Below, piece after piece: positions 1-4,764 of a DNA stretch of 9,709 bases. A model generated the notes under the pieces. The model was not told where the DNA came from. It saw only the letters and a program-made list of their open reading frames with translations, and did no database searches. Every line of letters begins with the position of its first letter. The stretch's first letter is position 1. A program made the translations under genes and the position numbers. Origin of the DNA: Desulfobacula sp. (GTDB lineage Bacteria; Desulfobacterota; Desulfobacteria; Desulfobacterales; Desulfobacteraceae); contig JAGLFI010000028.1 in the NCBI GenBank assembly GCA_023144585.1, positions 1-9,709 on the forward strand, read 5' to 3'.

Positions 1-713
1 TCGGCACCCTTGCCGGGGGTATTGCCCATAATTTTAATGATATTCTTTCTCCCATTTTAGGCTGCTCGGAAATGCTTTTAACAGAGACTGATGATAAAGG
101 GTCCAAAAGGAGAGAATACATTAAGATTATACATGACTGTGCTTTGTATGCCAAGGACCTGGTCAACCAGATACTTACTTTTTCAAAGCAGAAAGATAAT
201 GAATTTAGATTATTGCAACCCCATGTGTTTGTCCAGGATGCCCTGGCACTTACCCGATCCTTTTTACCTGCAACCATTGAAATCAGGGAGAAAATTAACG
301 AGGAATGCGGTCTTCTGAAGATTGATCTTGTCCAGGTGCACCAGGTTGTTATGAATCTGATTTCCAATGCCTATCATGCCATGGAAGAAAGAGGGGGGAT
401 CCTTAATATACTCCTGGATGAGATTATGATAAAAGAAGATAATACGATTTTTTCTCTAAAACCCGGTATTTATGTATATCTAAGAATTGCGAATACGGGT
501 CCGGGCATCCCCCCTTCTGTGCTGGAAAGAATTTTTGATCCATTTTTCACCACTAAAAAAGAAGGTAAGGGATCAGGTATTGGTCTTTCTGTCGTCCACG
601 GGATTGTACAGTCCCACAACGGTGTTATCAATGTCACCTCAAAGGAGGGGGAAGGAACCTGTTTTGAAGTTTATTTTCCGGTATATATCGGGGATATTCT
701 GGATAAAAATTAA
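1..713 (+). CDS. Sensor histidine kinase, C-terminal part (5' end outside the window)
   Basis: The reading frame is open from base 3 to the TAA at 711-713, so this is the end of a longer protein and the internal ATG at 72 is not the start. The fragment opens in the dimerisation/phosphoacceptor helix: GTLAGGIAHNFNDIL (bases 3-47), with the presumed phosphorylated His at 27-29. An HATPase_c domain follows: N-box NLISNAYHAM (about 355-384), G1 box NTGPGIP, F box FDPFFTTK and G2 box GKGSGIGLSVVHG, ending in a short tail. There is no C-terminal receiver, so phosphate must pass to a separate response regulator not seen here. The motifs match the cytoplasmic kinase core of PAS-type sensor kinases; the sensor input is upstream of the window. 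Two oddities: Asn follows the His where Asp/Glu is usual, and the G1 box has Asn in place of the adenine-contacting Asp. YigZ follows almost directly, so the two may be co-transcribed. Confidence 0.93.
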   Translation, partial: GTLAGGIAHNFNDILSPILGCSEMLLTETDDKGSKRREYIKIIHDCALYAKDLVNQILTFSKQKDNEFRLLQPHVFVQDALALTRSFLPATIEIREKINEECGLLKIDLVQVHQVVMNLISNAYHAMEERGGILNILLDEIMIKEDNTIFSLKPGIYVYLRIANTGPGIPPSVLERIFDPFFTTKKEGKGSGIGLSVVHGIVQSHNGVINVTSKEGEGTCFEVYFPVYIGDILDKN

Positions 714-734
714 TTGGTTGGTATAAATGAAGAT

Positions 735-1355
735 ATGATAGATGAAAATTATTTTTATTCAATTGAACATCATCGCACGACAACAATAAAAATTAAACGA
801 TCCATTTTTATTTGTACCCTGGAATATGTGGAGTCCATTGAAAAAGCAAAAAATTTTATTTCCCGGATTTCAAAGGAGAATAAAACTGCCCCCCACAATT
901 GCTGGGCATATATTTTAGGAGAAAAAGGGGATATTTTCCATAGTTTTGATGCAGGAGAACCCTCGGGGACTGCCGGAAAGCCCATGCTGAATATAATGAA
1001 AAGTCATGGCATGACTAATATCGCAGCTGTTGTGACCCGGCATTTCGGCGGCATTAAGCTCGGTGTCAGGGGGTTGATTGAAGCCTATTCTGTGTCTGTG
1101 AAAAACACCATAGATCTAAAGAAATTCAAAAAACTGGTTCAGACCGTTAGTTTGCATATTGAAGTCTCCTATGAATTTAATGATACCCTGCTCAATCAGA
1201 TAAAAAATTATTTGAGCCAGATTAAAGATACGACTTATACGGATAAAATTGTTCATACCATTGAAATTGAACTTAAAAATTTTGCCAGAGTGGAGAGACT
1301 GCTCTCTGAATATCAATCCCGGGGAAAATTGAAATTCACCATGATATTGCAATGA
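735..1355 (+). CDS. yigZ: YigZ / IMPACT (UPF0029) family protein
   Basis: The 206-residue product has the two-domain layout of bacterial YigZ (E. coli protein about 204 residues). The N-terminal UPF0029/IMPACT domain carries DAGEPSGTAGKPML (residues 72-85) and the family signature VVTRHFGGIKLGVRGLIEAY (99-118). A C-terminal DUF1949-like domain covers about 138-196. The family is related to eukaryotic IMPACT, a regulator of Gcn2. The bacterial molecular role is not firmly established, though proline-dipeptidase and nucleic-acid-binding roles have been suggested. The signature reads LGVRGL where LGTGGL is more usual. I chose the ATG at 735; a TTG at 714, directly abutting the upstream kinase stop, would add 7 residues. 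Neither start has a strong Shine-Dalgarno, and 735 gives the family's usual length. The gene probably reads through from the kinase promoter. No hairpin terminator is seen after its TGA, and the next promoter starts 10 bases later. Confidence 0.92.
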   Translation: MIDENYFYSIEHHRTTTIKIKRSIFICTLEYVESIEKAKNFISRISKENKTAPHNCWAYILGEKGDIFHSFDAGEPSGTAGKPMLNIMKSHGMTNIAAVVTRHFGGIKLGVRGLIEAYSVSVKNTIDLKKFKKLVQTVSLHIEVSYEFNDTLLNQIKNYLSQIKDTTYTDKIVHTIEIELKNFARVERLLSEYQSRGKLKFTMILQ

Positions 1356-1364
1356 GAAAAGATA

Positions 1365-1392
1365 TTGACAATAAAATTTATTTAAGTATTAT
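1365..1392 (+). promoter_or_regulatory. Sigma-70-like promoter of the XRE-cupin/leuCD operon
   Basis: A perfect -35 hexamer TTGACA (1365-1370) is followed after 16 bases by TATTAT (1387-1392), five of six matches to the -10 consensus. It sits in the 76-base gap between yigZ and the regulator gene, 40 bases before the regulator ATG. The -10 hexamer lies inside the large palindrome at 1377-1421. The assignment is from sequence only; AT-rich DNA gives chance -10 matches, but a perfect -35 at near-ideal spacing is more persuasive. Confidence 0.7.
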
Positions 1393-1421
1393 TAAGTAAT
1401 AATTAATTATACTTAAATAAA
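1377..1421. promoter_or_regulatory. 45-bp near-perfect palindrome, candidate operator of the XRE-cupin regulator
   Basis: The outer arms TTTATTTAAGTAT (1377-1389) and ATACTTAAATAAA (1409-1421) are exact reverse complements. Symmetry continues to the centre at 1399, with only the pairs 1390/1408 and 1396/1402 mismatched. Within it are two forward copies of TTAAGTA (1382-1388, 1392-1398), 10 bp apart. On the other half are TAATTAA (1400-1406) and TACTTAA (1410-1416), also 10 bp apart. This arrangement fits two dimers binding one helical turn apart. It covers the -10 and probable transcription start and ends just before the ribosome binding site GGTGAG (1423-1428). Repression of the operon by the adjacent regulator is the natural inference. 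It is not a rho-independent terminator, as it lacks a GC-rich stem and U tract. Confidence 0.72.
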
Positions 1422-1431
1422 CGGTGAGTCC

Positions 1432-2016
1432 ATGAAAACAAAACTCGGTGCACTTCTTAGAGCCATCAGAAATTCAAGGCACCTGACGATTAAAGAGGTT
1501 GCAGCAAAGGCCGGTGTCAGTTCCAGTTTATTGTCGCAAATAGAAAGAAATCGGATATCTCCTTCCCTGGATACCCTGCTGCAGATTTTAGAAGTATATG
1601 GTGTGCCGCCCAATAAATTTTTTAAAGATTATGAAACCAGCTCCCGGGTTGAGATTATCAGAAGGGATGATCGAAAGATTTATCAGCGAAAAGGTTTTAA
1701 ATATGAAAAGCTCTGCGGCGATAGTCAAATCAAGGGAAACCACTCTTTTAATGCTTTTTTTCTGGAGCTTTCGCCCGGCCAGCAGAGAGGCGATGAAAGT
1801 GACGGGCACCTTGGGCGCGAGCTGGGAATCGTTGTTGAGGGATCAGCACAGCTTGTTTATGGTGACGAGACATATGAAATTCACAAAGGGGATTCGGTCT
1901 CCTTTTTTTCAGAAATTCCCCATGTAATTAAAAATTCATCTGATCAAATTTTTCGGGCATACTGGGTGGTTACACCCGCAGATGGGGAAGATTATTTCGG
2001 AGATAAAATATCATAA
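1432..2016 (+). CDS. XRE-family transcriptional regulator with C-terminal cupin sensor domain
   Basis: The 194-residue protein starts with a Cro/C1-type helix-turn-helix (residues about 5-59): LTIKEVAAKAGVSSSLLSQIERN, with the recognition helix around SSSLLSQIE, then SPSLDTLLQILEVYGV. A cupin_2-like beta barrel follows (about 104-180), containing GHLGRELGIVVEG, GDSVSFFSEIPH and a terminal WVVTP strand. This HTH-plus-cupin layout belongs to regulators that bind a small metabolite or metal in the barrel and control neighbouring metabolic genes. The first cupin motif has Asp124-Gly-His126 where His-x-His is typical; Glu130 and His164 are kept. The ATG at 1432 follows GGTGAG (1423-1428) at a short spacing. 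The leuC-like ATG begins 14 bases after its stop, so all three genes form one operon and the regulator probably controls its own transcription through the palindrome at 1377-1421. The effector is unknown; the hydro-lyase substrate or product is the obvious candidate. Confidence 0.92.
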   Translation: MKTKLGALLRAIRNSRHLTIKEVAAKAGVSSSLLSQIERNRISPSLDTLLQILEVYGVPPNKFFKDYETSSRVEIIRRDDRKIYQRKGFKYEKLCGDSQIKGNHSFNAFFLELSPGQQRGDESDGHLGRELGIVVEGSAQLVYGDETYEIHKGDSVSFFSEIPHVIKNSSDQIFRAYWVVTPADGEDYFGDKIS

Positions 2017-2020
2017 GATT

Positions 2021-2026
2021 GGAGAG
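2021..2026 (+). promoter_or_regulatory. Ribosome binding site that sets the leuC-like start
   Basis: GGAGAG lies just ahead of the ATG at 2031, with GGAG ending 6 bases before it. It supports 2031 over the in-frame TTG at 2019, which precedes the site. Confidence 0.75.
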
Positions 2027-2030
2027 AATA

Positions 2031-3317
2031 ATGGGAAAAACCATTGCAGAAAAAATTTTTAAAACCCATTTAGTAGATGAGCCCTTTGGAGATGTCAATG
2101 TTTTAAAACTGGACATGGTTTTTTGTCATGAAATAACAACCCCGACAGCTATCCAGGATCTGGTGAATAGAGGAAAGGATCGGGTGTTTGATCCAAAAAA
2201 AATTAAAGCGGTCATTGATCATGTGACGCCTGCCAAAGATTCTAAAACCGCCATGCAGGGTAAGATCCTGCGCGAATGGGCAAAACGGCATGGGATCAAA
2301 GATTTTTTTGATATTGGGCAAAACGGTGTCTGTCATGCCATATTCCCAGAGAAGGGATTTGTACGCCCGGGATTTACCATTATCATGGGAGATTCTCATA
2401 CCTGTACGCACGGGGCTTTTGGCGCTTTTGCCGCCGGTGTCGGAACCACGGATCTGGAAGTGGGCATTTTAAAAGGGGTCTGTACGTTTAAAACCCCTCA
2501 AACATATAAAATTGAGATTGTTGGAACACTGTCCAAAGGCGTATTTGCCAAAGATATTATTCTTAAGGTTATTAAGGAATTGACCGTAAACGGGGCCACC
2601 AATATGGTCATTGAATTCAGAGGAAATATTGTGGATGAAATGAATATGGATCAGCGGATGACCCTTTCAAACATGGCGGTGGAAGCAGGTGCGACCAGCG
2701 GAATATGCCTTCCGGATATGACGACGGTTGACTACCTCTGGAAGTTTATCAAAGATGACTATTCAAGCAGGCAGGAGGCTTTGGAAGTATTTTCCAGGTT
2801 TAGATCCGATGATGATGCCGTGTATACCAAACTAAAAACAATTGATGTGAGTGATCTTGTGCCTTTAACAACTTTTGGATATAAGCCGGATAATGTAAAA
2901 TCCGTATCCCAAATGAAAGAAATTCGGCTTGATCAGGTCTATATCGGTTCCTGTACCAATGGACGGCTTGAAGATCTGAGAATTGCTGCAAAGGTACTTA
3001 AAGGCCATACCATCAGCAAACATATCCGGGGAATTGTATCTCCTGCCACACCAAAAATATTTTCCCAGGCCATGAAAGAAGGCATTCTTAAAATCTTCAT
3101 GGATTCAGGCTTTTGCGTGACAAATCCCACTTGCGGTGCCTGTCTCGGTATGAGCAATGGAGTCCTTGCAGATAGTGAGGTGGCGGCTGCCACAACCAAT
3201 CGAAATTTTAACGGGCGCATGGGTAAGGGCGGTATGGTTCATTTGATGAGCCCTGCCACTGCAGCAGCCAGCGCTATTAAAGGCGAAATTTCAAACTCCA
3301 ATCTTTATTGTGAATAA
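2031..3317 (+). CDS. leuC: Aconitase-family hydro-lyase large subunit, LeuC type (3-isopropylmalate dehydratase/homoaconitase-like)
   Basis: The 428-residue length fits the shorter bacterial/archaeal LeuC class. The family landmarks are present: HEITTP (33-38), GDSHTCTHGAFGAF (120-133), and the three [4Fe-4S] ligands Cys308 (IGSCTNGR), Cys368 and Cys371 (NPTCGACLG). GRMGKGGMVHLMSPATAAASA closes the active-site region (from 396). The enzyme pairs with the small subunit encoded 10 bases downstream and carries out the stereospecific dehydration/rehydration that moves a hydroxyl group in a 2-hydroxy acid through an Fe-S-bound intermediate. LeuC, homoaconitase, citramalate isomerase and 2,3-dimethylmalate dehydratase share this fold, so the name is a family label. 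No leuA or leuB is near, and the gene sits behind an XRE-cupin regulator, which is not typical of a leucine operon. Start: ATG at 2031, preceded by GGAG. The cluster looks intact. Cytoplasmic. Confidence 0.9.
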   Translation: MGKTIAEKIFKTHLVDEPFGDVNVLKLDMVFCHEITTPTAIQDLVNRGKDRVFDPKKIKAVIDHVTPAKDSKTAMQGKILREWAKRHGIKDFFDIGQNGVCHAIFPEKGFVRPGFTIIMGDSHTCTHGAFGAFAAGVGTTDLEVGILKGVCTFKTPQTYKIEIVGTLSKGVFAKDIILKVIKELTVNGATNMVIEFRGNIVDEMNMDQRMTLSNMAVEAGATSGICLPDMTTVDYLWKFIKDDYSSRQEALEVFSRFRSDDDAVYTKLKTIDVSDLVPLTTFGYKPDNVKSVSQMKEIRLDQVYIGSCTNGRLEDLRIAAKVLKGHTISKHIRGIVSPATPKIFSQAMKEGILKIFMDSGFCVTNPTCGACLGMSNGVLADSEVAAATTNRNFNGRMGKGGMVHLMSPATAAASAIKGEISNSNLYCE

Positions 3318-3322
3318 GGAAG
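3316..3322 (+). promoter_or_regulatory. Ribosome binding site that sets the leuD-like start
   Basis: AAGGAAG ends 5 bases before the ATG at 3328 and overlaps the leuC-like stop codon (TAA 3315-3317), which suggests translational coupling. It argues against the in-frame GTG at 3310, which overlaps the end of leuC. Confidence 0.72.
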
Positions 3323-3327
3323 ATAAT

Positions 3328-3852
3328 ATGAAAGAATTTAAGGGAAAAATCTTATTTCTTGATCGTTCAGATATTAATACAGATGAAATCATTCCGGCCA
3401 AATACCTCACTGAGATTGAAAAAACAGCCATGAAACCGCATCTGCTTGAAGATTTAAAATTAGATGGCTTTGATTCAGGCATAGACATTAAAGACAAGGC
3501 AATTATAGTTACACGGGAAAATTTCGGATGTGGATCTTCAAGAGAGCATGCTCCCTGGGCACTTGAAGAGAATGGTATTGCCGTTGTGATCGCTCCAAGT
3601 TTTGCAAGAATCTTCAGGCAGAATATGTACAATTGCGGCATGCTTGCCATTGAGCTTTCCCAGGACCGGATTAATACCATTTTTAATGAATTTGGAAAAG
3701 CAACTGCCCAAATATCAGTGGATATTGAAGCGTCTGAGATCGTAATTCAATCAAAAGATCAAATAAAAACAATTGAATTTAAAATTTCAGAATTTGATAA
3801 AACCCTCATTCAGACGGGTGGATGGGTAGAATATGCAGATATGCATTACTAG
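3328..3852 (+). CDS. leuD: Aconitase-family hydro-lyase small subunit, LeuD type
   Basis: The 174-residue product is the swivel domain that closes over the active site of the LeuC-type subunit. Visible motifs are INTDEIIPAKYL (16-27), NFGCGSSREHAPWAL (65-79), which carries the substrate-contacting Ser/Arg residues, and SFARIFRQNMYNCG (91-104). The length is that of the short LeuD class, not the roughly 200-residue enterobacterial LeuD. The loop after KYL, known in this family to help select the substrate, reads TEIEKTAMKPHLLEDL and lacks the Arg of the methanogen homoaconitase YLRT motif. I cannot deduce the substrate from it. The gene is translationally close to the large subunit and is the last gene of the operon. 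Its stop is 9 bases from the convergent nadK stop, and no clear terminator is seen. Leucine biosynthesis is the default reading; citramalate or another alkyl-malate isomerisation is equally open. Confidence 0.89.
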   Translation: MKEFKGKILFLDRSDINTDEIIPAKYLTEIEKTAMKPHLLEDLKLDGFDSGIDIKDKAIIVTRENFGCGSSREHAPWALEENGIAVVIAPSFARIFRQNMYNCGMLAIELSQDRINTIFNEFGKATAQISVDIEASEIVIQSKDQIKTIEFKISEFDKTLIQTGGWVEYADMHY

Positions 3853-3861
3853 ATTTGCATG

Positions 3862-4689
3862 CTATCTTCCACCACTCCATTTAAGACGGGTTTTTAAAAC
3901 TTTATAATAGGACTGCTCTTCAAAAGAGATCATTTTTATGTTGTTCCTGCTTTTTTTGATAAAAATTTTATCCCCGGGATCCATTTCAAATCCTTCCTGG
4001 CCGTCAAGGGTGAGGATCATATCTTCAGGACTGCCTTCCAGACGGATTTCAATTTTGGTTGAATCCGGAATGATCAACGGCCTGTTCGTCAGTGTAAACG
4101 GGCAGATCGGGGTCAGGATAATGGAAGGGACAGCAGGGTGCACCACAGGCCCGCCGGCTGCCAGGGAATAGGCGGTTGAACCTGTGGGGGTTCCGATAAT
4201 CAGGCCATCCGCTCTGTAGGTTGTCAAATAGGTCGAATCAATATATACGGCACACGAAGCCAGCCTTGACAGGGCTGATTTGTTAATCACTGCATCATTG
4301 AGGACATCCACATCAATAATCTGTTCATTGCCGCGCACCACTTTTATATCAAGACGGGTTCTTTGCTGAATAAAATATTTCCCATCAAGCAGTGAAGCTA
4401 CCGCTTCCGAAAGGTTATCTTCGGTTGTTTCGGCCAGAAAGCCGACTTCACCAAATTTGACACCCATCAGGGGGATATCTCTGTTTTCTATGAATCGTGC
4501 CACACTTAAAAAAGTGCCGTCTCCGCCCAGAACAATCATGCACAAAAGATCATCAGGAATATCTTTACTCTTTGAATGCCGGACATCTATGACAACGCAT
4601 TGATCTCCTAACCTTTTTTCAAGTTCACGGGCTTTTTTTTCAGCCTTGTCATCATTTTTGATAACAAGTCCGATCCGTTTGGTGTTCAT
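3862..4689 (-). CDS. nadK: NAD kinase
   Basis: The 275-residue enzyme phosphorylates NAD to NADP with ATP (or polyphosphate in some members) in the cytoplasm. Landmarks in order are GGDGT (55-59), GVKFGEVGFL (76-85), the ND of LNDAVI (130-135) in the place of the usual NE, DGLIIGTPTGSTAYSLAAGG (161-180) and PICPFTLTNRPLI (194-206). The second motif has Lys where GVN/GIN is usual. The chosen ATG is at 4689. An upstream in-frame TTG at 4755 would add 22 residues (MTLWRIYGNNRC...) unlike NadK and is rejected. The best Shine-Dalgarno-like stretch, GGAGG (complement of 4703-4707), is 13 bases from the ATG, which is longer than usual. The gene lies 75 bases behind the polA stop on the same strand, so polA-nadK co-transcription is likely. 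It is convergent with the leuCD-like operon. Confidence 0.97.
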   Translation of the reverse strand: MNTKRIGLVIKNDDKAEKKARELEKRLGDQCVVIDVRHSKSKDIPDDLLCMIVLGGDGTFLSVARFIENRDIPLMGVKFGEVGFLAETTEDNLSEAVASLLDGKYFIQQRTRLDIKVVRGNEQIIDVDVLNDAVINKSALSRLASCAVYIDSTYLTTYRADGLIIGTPTGSTAYSLAAGGPVVHPAVPSIILTPICPFTLTNRPLIIPDSTKIEIRLEGSPEDMILTLDGQEGFEMDPGDKIFIKKSRNNIKMISFEEQSYYKVLKTRLKWSGGR

Positions 4690-4764
4690 GATTTGTTTGC
4701 TGCCTCCATCGTGTGATCTGCAACGGTTATTGCCGTATATACGCCATAAAGTCAAGTTTAAAGG

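Noticed and set aside
72..713. Complete small kinase starting at the ATG at 72
   Set aside because: The same frame is open to the window edge and encodes the H-box with the phosphoacceptor His upstream of that ATG, so the protein is longer and truncated by the window.
1377..1421. Rho-independent terminator of yigZ
   Set aside because: The palindrome is large but almost entirely A/T with no following U tract, and it overlaps a good promoter; an operator is the better reading.
3291..3680. Minus-strand open frame of 129 codons opposite the leuD-like gene
   Set aside because: Antisense to the conserved NFGCGSSREHAPWAL region, with no family features.
4690..4755. N-terminal extension of NadK from a TTG codon
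   Set aside because: The extra residues do not resemble NadK, and the ATG at 4689 gives the usual N terminus (MNTKRIGLVIKN).
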